The notes beneath the pieces are model-generated. The model made no database searches. It was not told the DNA's origin and saw only the letters and a list, made by a program, of their open reading frames with translations. From Promethearchaeota archaeon (GTDB lineage: Archaea; Asgardarchaeota; Lokiarchaeia; Sigynarchaeales; SOKP01): a stretch of 13,793 nt of DNA. Location: positions 1 to 13,793 of the forward strand of contig DAOUUT010000074.1 of assembly GCA_030668025.1 (NCBI GenBank), in the 5' to 3' direction. Numbering within the stretch: position 1 is the first letter of the stretch; every line of letters begins with the position of its first letter. Position numbers and translations under genes: made by a program. This document shows positions 6,205 to 12,890 of this stretch, piece by piece.

Positions 6205-8277
6205 TTAGTAAGTTTTAAATTTGTAATCTGTGAAACCGTTCAATTGTATTGGACTTACTATTAAAATGACTTCTCCTTTACTAGGGTGGGAATAGGCTAA
6301 TGTAGATCCTGTATTATCAAATGCACTAATGTCCATATCATAAACGGTATATTGTTCTTGGCCACCATGAATAAGTTTTTCAACGACTGTAACCTGGAAT
6401 TCAGGCTTCGGATATACTGGAATTAAAGTTTCAGTTAAAAGTGTATCAATTGAAACGCCATCAATAGCTACTGAGGATATATACCAACCATCGTTTAATA
6501 CTGCCCAATCAGTCATATATCTGAAACCAAAAATGACATTTTCCCCCATATAATCAGAGAGATCGAAGCTAATATCAATGAATGCTCCGCTCACACCAGT
6601 TAATCCGGGTAAATTAGCGATAATATCTGGATGAGCACCGTTGTCATAGTCATCAGTAGTATATTCATTTTCTAATGATGTCCAAGTAGTTCCACCGTCA
6701 GTGGAAACTTGAACAAAGCCAAAATCCCAGGCTGTCTCAATATCCCAATATGTGTTCAGTGTTAATATATCAGCAGTATTAACCGTGTAAGGAGCAGTCA
6801 CAAGTAGACCATCTAATAGGTTGTTATATCCAGAATACCATAAGCCATCTGTTTTAGTCCATCCATATATAGCTTCATCATCCCCATCAAATTCTATAAA
6901 GTTTAATCCTTTAAAATCTGGGAATGAAATATATTCTGTACCAAATGGACCTACTAAATAGGCTCCAGTCTCCCATCCTTCAGGTTTTGAAGATGATGCA
7001 TGTGTAATAGTTTCTCCAAAAGCGGTTAATGCACTTGTCCATGGAATTTCTTCTCCATAGACCTCATGTACATTAAGGGAGTAAACTTCATCTAAATCAA
7101 GCACAGCGTGTGGATTATATAATTCTCTAAGTTCATCTAATTGATAACCATATTTACCCAGTTCTGCATCAATTAGGTTGGCAATTCTCCAATCATGGAA
7201 AACATCCTGAAAAACAACACCTTCAGGAAGTAGAAGATTAACTCCTTCAATACCAGCAATTCCTTGTTCTACATAGTCACCTAGGATGCCAATACCATAA
7301 TGATCAGTGAGATAAAGTGCCCATAAAAAGGCAGCACCATAATCAGCTAGAATATTGATACCCCCTTGATCGCCCCATACGGTTAATGAATTGTCAGGAG
7401 TTTCAAGAAACCATTCTACTTGACCTAAATCAAGTTCATAACCACATAATGGTTCGGCAAAAAGTGAGCAAGCTTCATTCATCCAAGTTTCTGAAAGTTC
7501 AAACCAATCATCATGAATAAGATGCTGAAACTCATGAGCAACAATACTTTCATAAAGATTAGGTCGAGCTTTATCATCATTTATGAACCAAGGATTCTCT
7601 GGTGTTCCACATCGGTGAGCCCAATCATATGCATCAATACTGATGACATTTCTATCACAATAATATTCAAATACTGAACCCCAGTAAAATCCAGCAATAT
7701 AAGATGGATAATCTGGATCGTAATAGTTGGCATCACCAATATTAGAAACTAATATTGCTGTTCTACCATCTCCATCAAAAAAATCTTTTGATAATTTGGC
7801 TTTATTTCCTCTATGAAGGTTTTCTTCTCCAAAATATTCTGTGTCGATAGGATAAATATTATTATCAAATTCATCAACTATATATTCACATTGTTCTTGG
7901 GTTACAATAACAGGATCTCTTGGATCCCCCTCAGGAAAATCTAATTCAAGCATCACCCATACTTCACAATGAACTCCTTGAGCTATTAATTGATAATCTT
8001 TTAAATATAAGCCTCCCGTTGTGTCATCATACCATATCCACCCTACAACATCACCTACTTCAGCACTTTTCTGTGAACTACTTGTTTGTAAATCAGCATC
8101 ACCCTTAATTTCCATGTGTAAATTAAAACTATTGCCTTCTGGATTAAAATCCATTTGTTCATAATCAGGAAGAACAAAAAACTCAGGATTAGCACCAACA
8201 AATGAAAATAATGCTATTGGAAATGCGCCTAAAGCTAAAGTTGCGATAATTAACAAAGCAATTCTTTTTTTATTCAT
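6205..8277 (-). CDS. Secreted zinc metallopeptidase (HEFQH type, immune-inhibitor-A-like C-terminal domain)
   Basis: This 690-residue protein is exported: residues 1-29 are KKR followed by a hydrophobic stretch ending in FVGA, a signal peptide or N-terminal anchor. The catalytic domain carries HEFQH (248-252) and a candidate third zinc ligand in WMNEA (E268). HExxH with a downstream Glu is a gluzincin pattern and resembles family M30 (hyicolysin-like) peptidases. It is not the HExxHxxGxxH pattern of metzincins. Residues about 500-610 form a beta-rich domain with QVSTDGGTTW (523-532) and DGWYISSVAIDG (596-607), typical of the C-terminal domains of immune-inhibitor-A-like peptidases. A last segment (about 620-690) may be another beta domain. 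There is no C-terminal membrane span or sorting motif. The likely role is extracellular or surface protein degradation. The ATG start has a partial ribosome site (GAGATGA) 7 nt upstream. It appears monocistronic. Confidence 0.85.
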   Translation of the reverse strand: MNKKRIALLIIATLALGAFPIALFSFVGANPEFFVLPDYEQMDFNPEGNSFNLHMEIKGDADLQTSSSQKSAEVGDVVGWIWYDDTTGGLYLKDYQLIAQGVHCEVWVMLELDFPEGDPRDPVIVTQEQCEYIVDEFDNNIYPIDTEYFGEENLHRGNKAKLSKDFFDGDGRTAILVSNIGDANYYDPDYPSYIAGFYWGSVFEYYCDRNVISIDAYDWAHRCGTPENPWFINDDKARPNLYESIVAHEFQHLIHDDWFELSETWMNEACSLFAEPLCGYELDLGQVEWFLETPDNSLTVWGDQGGINILADYGAAFLWALYLTDHYGIGILGDYVEQGIAGIEGVNLLLPEGVVFQDVFHDWRIANLIDAELGKYGYQLDELRELYNPHAVLDLDEVYSLNVHEVYGEEIPWTSALTAFGETITHASSSKPEGWETGAYLVGPFGTEYISFPDFKGLNFIEFDGDDEAIYGWTKTDGLWYSGYNNLLDGLLVTAPYTVNTADILTLNTYWDIETAWDFGFVQVSTDGGTTWTSLENEYTTDDYDNGAHPDIIANLPGLTGVSGAFIDISFDLSDYMGENVIFGFRYMTDWAVLNDGWYISSVAIDGVSIDTLLTETLIPVYPKPEFQVTVVEKLIHGGQEQYTVYDMDISAFDNTGSTLAYSHPSKGEVILIVSPIQLNGFTDYKFKTY

Positions 8278-8568
8278 TTTTATATCATCTCTTTTTTTTG
8301 TAAATACAATGTTTTAAATCCAAATTATTCATTTGGATAAAAACTAAAAGTCTTGAAATATGAATAAATTTCAAAGAACTTCTATTGAACTTAAATATTG
8401 AAACTTTCCTATATAAAATTTTCTTTTTTCTCATTTTCTAAAAGTGAAAAAGATTATGGGATCATTTACCCATTTATTGAAAGTTCTTCCTCTTTATTAG
8501 TTTTAAAATAATTTTCTTTTCAATACCAAATCTGAAAAATTTAATTTTAAGAATAATATTATTAATTA
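8278..8568. promoter_or_regulatory. Divergent intergenic region between peptidase and acyl-CoA synthetase
   Basis: These 291 bp must hold both promoters. For the peptidase, GATTTAAAAC (8311-8320, minus) could place a start near 8289, leaving a short leader that includes GAGATGA. A TATATAAAA (8411-8419) reads well on the plus strand, and TTTATATAG on the minus strand overlaps it. An inverted repeat ATGGG-8 nt-CCCAT occupies 8456-8473, and AAGAACTT (8374-8381) is matched by AAGTTCTT at 8481-8488. No open reading frame of note is present. Confidence 0.4.
8540..8550 (+). promoter_or_regulatory. TATA-like promoter of the acyl-CoA synthetase gene
   Basis: TTTAATTTTAA, preceded by the purine-rich GAAAAA (a possible BRE), is centred 24 bp before the ATG at 8569. 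There is no Shine-Dalgarno, so a leaderless transcript is likely. Confidence 0.45.
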
Positions 8569-9999
8569 ATGACGTCATCTAAGACTTTTAACTTAAACGT
8601 TAAAGATATTTCATTTATTAATAATATTCAATCAATGGCAGTTGTAGGTCCTTCAAAGAAAAGAAACTTCTTTTTCCTTAGGAATCACCAAGAAAATTTT
8701 AAGGGAGAGCTCTATGCGGTCCATTGGAAAGTTAAAGAGATTCCTAATTTTCCTTCAGAAAACGTTTATTCTTCTATTAAAGACATTCCCGGAAAAGTTG
8801 ATTTTGCTTTTATTACAGTGCCTGCGGCACAAGTATTAGATGTCATCGAAGATTGCGTGGAGAAAGGCGTTAAATTAGTCAACATCTTTACAGCAGAATT
8901 CTCCGATGCAGGAACTGAGGAAGGACATCGTTTAGAGAAAGAATTAGTAAAATGTGCTCAAAATAAAATTAGAATTCTTGGACCTAATGGTATGGGTTTA
9001 TTTTACCCAAAATTAGGCATAGCTTGGCGTTCAAAATTCCCAACAACTCCTGGAAATATCGGGTTTATAGGTCAATCAGGAGGGGTATGTAATATTGCTA
9101 TCTATACTGCGAAAGAAATGGGCATTAATTTTTCCAAAGTTTTCTCATTTGGGAACGGAGCAGATTTAGACTTTATAGATATATTACATTTTTTAAGCAA
9201 CGACGATGAAACTGACTTGATTTTGTGTTATTTAGAAGGTATTAAAGGGAATCGTGGAGATGATTTAAGACAAGTTCTCGCTAATAACAAAAAACCGATT
9301 GTAATTTTAAAAGGTGGAAAATCCGAAAGTGGGGCGCTAGCAGCTAATACTCACACAGCTTCTCTCTCGGGTAATACTCAAATTTGGAATTCTATTTTCA
9401 AACAACATAATCTTATTGAAGTTGAAACATTAGAGCAATTGATGCATACTGCGCGGTTAATAGATTTCTACGGAATTAATGATTTACACAATATCGCTGT
9501 TTTCAGTTTAAGTGGCGGTTATGGGGTTATCTTAGTTGATCAAATTGAAAAATTCGGGATGAATGTACCACAATTTAGCCCTAAAATTCAAGAACAATTG
9601 GATAAAAAATTCATTATTCGTGGTACAAGTTCTAAAAACCCTTTAGATGTAGCAGCACAACTATTTTACAGTCAGAGCATTAAGGAAATAATTGATCTTG
9701 CTTTATCCGATGAAAAAATCGACGCTCTAATTATGGACCTTCCAAGTTGGTATTTTGATCCAGAGTATTCCATAACTTCAGCTGAGAACTTTGAAGTTGA
9801 CATGCTTGAGGCTTTAAATTTAGGACATAAACATAATAAACCATTAATTCCAATTTTAGAGAGTGCTCATCGTCCCGATCAAAGTAATCGTATTTCTAGG
9901 TTATTAGCAAAAAAGAGAGTAGCTGTATTTGGAGATCCTCTTGAATTCATTCCTTTATTACCTAAAATTACTAACTATAAGAAAAAACTAAGAAGTTAA
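8569..9999 (+). CDS. acdA: Acyl-CoA synthetase (ADP-forming), alpha subunit
   Basis: This 476-residue protein matches the alpha subunit of ADP-forming acyl-CoA synthetases, which convert acyl-CoA, ADP and phosphate to the free acid, CoA and ATP in archaeal fermentation. Residues about 15-145 are the CoA-binding Rossmann domain, with AVVGPSKK at 24-31 and LGPNGMGL at 137-144. Residues about 160-300 are a succinyl-CoA-ligase-like domain, with IGQSGGV (167-173) and the phosphohistidine motif around H262 (ANTHTASLSG). A second ligase-like domain (about 305-465) contains SLSGGYGV. The family form of the histidine motif is usually SHTGSLAG; here Gly is Ala, but the His is kept. The ATP-grasp beta subunit it needs is not in the window, and fusion to beta is excluded by length. 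It is monocistronic and convergent with methylmalonyl-CoA mutase. The substrate (acetyl-, propionyl- or branched acyl-CoA) cannot be read from the sequence. Confidence 0.88.
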   Translation: MTSSKTFNLNVKDISFINNIQSMAVVGPSKKRNFFFLRNHQENFKGELYAVHWKVKEIPNFPSENVYSSIKDIPGKVDFAFITVPAAQVLDVIEDCVEKGVKLVNIFTAEFSDAGTEEGHRLEKELVKCAQNKIRILGPNGMGLFYPKLGIAWRSKFPTTPGNIGFIGQSGGVCNIAIYTAKEMGINFSKVFSFGNGADLDFIDILHFLSNDDETDLILCYLEGIKGNRGDDLRQVLANNKKPIVILKGGKSESGALAANTHTASLSGNTQIWNSIFKQHNLIEVETLEQLMHTARLIDFYGINDLHNIAVFSLSGGYGVILVDQIEKFGMNVPQFSPKIQEQLDKKFIIRGTSSKNPLDVAAQLFYSQSIKEIIDLALSDEKIDALIMDLPSWYFDPEYSITSAENFEVDMLEALNLGHKHNKPLIPILESAHRPDQSNRISRLLAKKRVAVFGDPLEFIPLLPKITNYKKKLRS

Positions 10000-10005
10000 G
10001 AATAT

Positions 10006-10021
10006 CTTTAAGATTTTAAAG
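10006..10021. terminator. Bidirectional terminator candidate between convergent genes
   Basis: CTTTAA-GATT-TTAAAG is a perfect 6-bp inverted repeat with a 4-nt loop in the 38-bp gap between the acyl-CoA synthetase and mutase genes. Short T-rich stretches flank it. The symmetry would serve both strands, but the stem is AT-rich. Confidence 0.35.
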
Positions 10022-10037
10022 TATTTTGATAAATTTC

Positions 10038-11714
10038 CTAAAATGATTGGGGACTTTTATATTCGCCAAAAACTTCTCTTAAGACGTTACAAATCTCTTC
10101 TATTGTAGCATAGGTTTTAACTACTTCAATCATGATTGGCATAATATTCTTAGAAGATTCAGCCACCTTTTTTAATTCAGCTAATATTTTTTTAACTAAG
10201 GTCTCATCTCGACTTTTTTTTAATTCGCCGAGAGACGATATAATTTTTTGTTCCTCGTCAATATCGTGTTTAAAGGTTTTTATTTTACACTCTTCTTCAG
10301 TACAATAAGAATTTACACCAATTACTTGATTAATTCCCGCTTCTATTTTCTTCTGCTCACGGTATGCGTTGTTTTGGATTTCCCGTTGAATGAAGCCGCT
10401 CTCAATAGCAGTAGATATGCCTCCCATTGTGTCAATTTTTTCAACATACTCTAAAGCTTTTTCTTCTAATTTTGAAGTTAAATACTCTATATAATAAGAG
10501 CCCCCTAATGGGTCCACAACATCGGTAACCCCCGATTCATACGCAAGAACTTGTTGAGTTCTTAAGGATAATCTCACAGAATCTTCTGTTGGAATTGCTA
10601 AAGCCTCGTCTGCACCACAGGTGTGAAGCGATTGTGTTCCACCTAGTATTGCTGCTAGCGCTTGAAGGGCTACTCTGATAATATTTACGTTAGGTTGTTG
10701 AGCTGTTAGCGTGACTCCCGCAGTTTGGGTATGGAATCGTAATCTCATCGAATTTGGATCATTAGCGTGGAACCTATCTTTCATTATTTTTGCCCACAAC
10801 TTTCTAGCTGCCCTTAATTTTGCAATTTCCTCAAAAAAATTATTATGAGTTGTAAAAAAGAAGGATAATCTTGGAGCAAATTCGTCAATATTAACTCCCC
10901 GACTAAGAACTTCTTTAACATACGCAATACCATCTGCTATCGTAAAGGCAATTTCTTGAATAGCGTTACATCCCGCCTCTCGCATGTGGTACCCACTAAT
11001 GCTGATGGTATTAAAACGGGGTAAATTTTTGGAGCAATATTCGATTACATCTGCTACTAATCTTAAAGATGGTTTAGGAGGATAAATATATGTACCCCTC
11101 GCAACGTATTCTTTTAAGATATCGTTTTGAACCGTACCAATTAATTGTTCAGGTTTTATTCCTTGTTTCTCGCCAACAACGATATACATTGCTAAAAGCA
11201 CCGAAGTAGGAGCGTTAATAGTCATACTTGTTGATACTTTATCTAGAGGAATCCCTTCGAACACTTGTTCAAAATCTCTCAGGGAGTTAACCGTTACACC
11301 AACCCTTCCTACTTCTCCTAAACAGATTTTATTGTCGCTATTATAGCCCATCTGTGTTGGCAAATCAAACGCAATTGAAAGTCCTTTTTGCCCTTGTGAT
11401 ATTAAATATTTAAACCTTTCGTTTGTTTTAGAAGCATCTGCAAAACCGCCATACTGTCTCATCGTCCAAACTCTTCCACGATACATGTTTGGATATACAC
11501 CTCTCGTAAATGGTGGATTTCCCGGAAATCCAAGGTCTTCTAAATAATTAATATTCTTAAGATCACCGGGTCCATAGACGTGTTTTAAAGGTATGTTTGA
11601 AGGTGTTTCGAAAGTCTCTCTTCTTTCTCCTCGTTCGACATATTTATTTAAAACCTTTTCTTCCCATTCTTTTCGTTCTTGTTCAATCTTTTCCAGTTCT
11701 TCATTAGTGAACAT
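10038..11714 (-). CDS. mcmA: Methylmalonyl-CoA mutase, large (catalytic) subunit without B12 domain
   Basis: This enzyme interconverts (R)-methylmalonyl-CoA and succinyl-CoA by an adenosylcobalamin radical mechanism. The 558 residues cover only the TIM-barrel substrate domain, so the B12-binding domain must be a separate small subunit, as in many archaea; it is not in this window. Visible motifs are YPNMYRGRVWTMRQYGGF (74-91), TYIYPPKPSLR (208-218), SGYHMREAG (240-248) and the family signature from RAARKLWAKIMKDRF (301-315) through RFHTQTAGVTLTAQQP to LRTQQVLAYESGV (384-396). Tyr78, Arg206 and His243 correspond to Tyr89, Arg207 and His244 of the Propionibacterium enzyme. Keeping the Tyr and Arg favours methylmalonyl-CoA over isobutyryl-CoA as substrate. 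An N-terminal charged helix (about 4-24) precedes the barrel. The ATG has GAGGT (11725-11729) 10 nt upstream. It follows the DUF35 gene by 27 nt, so they form an operon. Confidence 0.95.
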   Translation of the reverse strand: MFTNEELEKIEQERKEWEEKVLNKYVERGERRETFETPSNIPLKHVYGPGDLKNINYLEDLGFPGNPPFTRGVYPNMYRGRVWTMRQYGGFADASKTNERFKYLISQGQKGLSIAFDLPTQMGYNSDNKICLGEVGRVGVTVNSLRDFEQVFEGIPLDKVSTSMTINAPTSVLLAMYIVVGEKQGIKPEQLIGTVQNDILKEYVARGTYIYPPKPSLRLVADVIEYCSKNLPRFNTISISGYHMREAGCNAIQEIAFTIADGIAYVKEVLSRGVNIDEFAPRLSFFFTTHNNFFEEIAKLRAARKLWAKIMKDRFHANDPNSMRLRFHTQTAGVTLTAQQPNVNIIRVALQALAAILGGTQSLHTCGADEALAIPTEDSVRLSLRTQQVLAYESGVTDVVDPLGGSYYIEYLTSKLEEKALEYVEKIDTMGGISTAIESGFIQREIQNNAYREQKKIEAGINQVIGVNSYCTEEECKIKTFKHDIDEEQKIISSLGELKKSRDETLVKKILAELKKVAESSKNIMPIMIEVVKTYATIEEICNVLREVFGEYKSPQSF

Positions 11715-11724
11715 AATTTTTGCT

Positions 11725-11729
11725 ACCTC
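11725..11729 (-). promoter_or_regulatory. Shine-Dalgarno site for the mutase
   Basis: GAGGT on the minus strand lies in the 27-nt gap after the DUF35 stop, 10 nt before the ATG at 11714. It fixes the mutase start and supports translation from a shared mRNA. Confidence 0.7.
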
Positions 11730-11741
11730 TTTATTAGGGTA

Positions 11742-12095
11742 CTAAATTGGTTCGAAAGCGTAATCATAAACTTCCTTACCATCTAAATTATCACAAATTT
11801 TTCTATAAATAGGCTTTAATACCATCCCAACTTTTAAACGATCTTGGAGCGTAATTTGTCCAAGCGCTTTTATACCGTTATCAAATTCAACAACTCCGAG
11901 CGCATATGAAGGTTTATTGCGAAATTCAGCAGGAGGTGCTTTTAAGATTGTAAAGGTTAATAATTTAGCGTTTCCGAAAGCAACGATCTTTTCAAATTTG
12001 TCGTGTTTACATTTTAAACATCTAAGATGCGATGGATGCTGTAAAAATCCACAATTATTACATTTTTTCCATTCTAATTTTTCTTCATTATTCAT
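11742..12095 (-). CDS. Zn-ribbon/OB-fold (DUF35 family) protein
   Basis: This 117-residue protein has an N-terminal rubredoxin-like zinc ribbon with Cys12, Cys15, Cys26 and Cys29 (CNNCG and CLKCK). An OB-fold with YALGVVEFDNGIKALGQI (64-81) follows. This is the DUF35 architecture of about 120-140 residues. Known members act with acyl-CoA enzymes: in archaea they form a complex with acetoacetyl-CoA thiolase and HMG-CoA synthase, where the OB-fold helps bind CoA. Here the neighbour is a methylmalonyl-CoA mutase 27 nt downstream, and no thiolase is in the window. The family suggests CoA-substrate binding or channelling; an actual partnership with the mutase is inference. The ATG at 12095 has a weak upstream GTGAG, and a TATA element (12131-12137) could give a leader of about 13 nt. 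Confidence 0.85.
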   Translation of the reverse strand: MNNEEKLEWKKCNNCGFLQHPSHLRCLKCKHDKFEKIVAFGNAKLLTFTILKAPPAEFRNKPSYALGVVEFDNGIKALGQITLQDRLKVGMVLKPIYRKICDNLDGKEVYDYAFEPI

Positions 12096-12130
12096 TAATT
12101 TCTCACTTTTTTCATTAACTCAGCAATAGT

Positions 12131-12137
12131 CTTATAG
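12131..12137 (-). promoter_or_regulatory. TATA-like promoter of the DUF35-mutase operon
   Basis: The minus strand reads CTATAAG, centred near 12134, placing transcription start near 12108. That gives a leader of about 13 nt containing GTGAG before the ATG. A second TATA-like TTTATATTG lies farther up, near 12196. Confidence 0.4.
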
Positions 12138-12219
12138 TTTACCCAATTTTCATGACATTAAAAAGTTTTCAAACTAGACGCAAAAACTGCAATATAAATA
12201 GATGTGCTACTTAAAAATA

Positions 12220-12771
12220 TCATACTGAAGATAAAGCCTTGAATTTATAATATAATTCATTAATAATGGCATTAAATGCGTCAATAACACCTTGTCCTGT
12301 TTTTGCAGATGTTAAATAAAACCCAAGAAAGTTGTGTTTATTTACAATGTTTTGAATTTTAGAAATATCCAAATCGTTTTCCTCTACTAAATCAACTTTG
12401 TTAGCAAATAGAACTACAGGAATATTTCCACAATACTTTTTTAGTTCTTTATGCCAATTTTCTATATGTTTAAAACTTTCATTGCCTAAATCATTTTCTT
12501 CAAGGCTATATACAATAATACACGCCTTGCTCTCTTTATAGAATAAAGGTTGTAAAAAATTGAAATCATCTTGACCAGAAATATCCCAGAATATTAAATT
12601 AATTATATCTTCATTAATTTTTTTATTAAATCTTGAAAATTGGGCGCCAATAGTTTTAATGTAATCCATCTCAAAAGTTCCTTTGGTGAATTTTTTAATT
12701 AAGGATGTTTTACCAACTGCTCCGTCGCCAATAACGGTTATCTTAAATCCAAATTCTTCAAAATTAGTCAT
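12220..12771 (-). CDS. Ras/Rab-like small GTPase
   Basis: The 183 residues form one complete Ras-superfamily G domain. G1 is GDGAVGKTS (15-23), with K21 for phosphate binding. G2 is T40 within YIKTIGAQF, close to the Rab-type switch I (TIGVDF). G3 is WDISGQ (62-67), keeping the catalytic Gln67, followed by Asp68 instead of the usual Glu. G4 is NKVD (124-127) and G5 is TSAK (154-157). The order and spacing match Rab/Ras proteins and exclude the MeaB, Era and translation-factor GTPases. There is no C-terminal Cys motif for prenylation and no N-terminal Gly for myristoylation, so it is probably soluble or held by a partner. Such GTPases are abundant in Asgard archaea and rare in other archaea. 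It lies 119 bp downstream of the TPR/longin-like gene on the same strand, a possible regulator. TATAATTT (12793-12800) is 25-26 bp before the ATG. Confidence 0.93.
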   Translation of the reverse strand: MTNFEEFGFKITVIGDGAVGKTSLIKKFTKGTFEMDYIKTIGAQFSRFNKKINEDIINLIFWDISGQDDFNFLQPLFYKESKACIIVYSLEENDLGNESFKHIENWHKELKKYCGNIPVVLFANKVDLVEENDLDISKIQNIVNKHNFLGFYLTSAKTGQGVIDAFNAIINELYYKFKALSSV

Positions 12772-12792
12772 TAATTTCTTTAAGTACCTATC

Positions 12793-12800
12793 AAATTATA
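12793..12800 (-). promoter_or_regulatory. TATA-like promoter of the small GTPase gene
   Basis: The minus strand reads TATAATTT, about 25 bp before the ATG at 12771, which would fit a leaderless transcript. A competing element (TTTAAATTATAAA, 12806-12818) would give a short leader of about 15 nt. The region is very AT-rich, so either could be chance. Confidence 0.35.
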
Positions 12801-12819
12801 TTATCTTTATAATTTAAAA

Positions 12820-12834
12820 TTAGACATTATCTAA
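12820..12834. repeat. Small inverted repeat between TPR and GTPase genes
   Basis: TTAGA-CATTA-TCTAA is a perfect 5-bp inverted repeat. On the minus strand it is followed by TTTTAAA and lies about 56 nt past the TPR-protein stop. It could be a weak terminator or a regulator site just upstream of the GTPase TATA elements. Confidence 0.25.
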
Positions 12835-12890
12835 TATAAAATTTTAACTAATTGAATAGTACAAAAAATATAATTTCCTTAATTTAGAAG

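Noticed and set aside
6205..8277. Classical M6 metzincin peptidase
   Set aside because: HEFQH is not followed by the xxGxxH that supplies the third metzincin ligand. Only the C-terminal domain resembles M6 proteins.
12095..12115. Six-codon upstream ORF (MKKVRN) overlapping the DUF35 start as TAATG
   Set aside because: The likely transcription start (near 12108) lies downstream of its ATG. Such short frames are expected by chance in AT-rich DNA.
12220..12771. GTPase near the mutase operon as the mutase chaperone MeaB/ArgK
   Set aside because: The motifs (TIGAQF, WDISGQ, NKVD, TSAK) and the 183-residue length are Ras/Rab type. MeaB is a larger G3E-family protein. The 124-bp gap also argues against an operon with the mutase.
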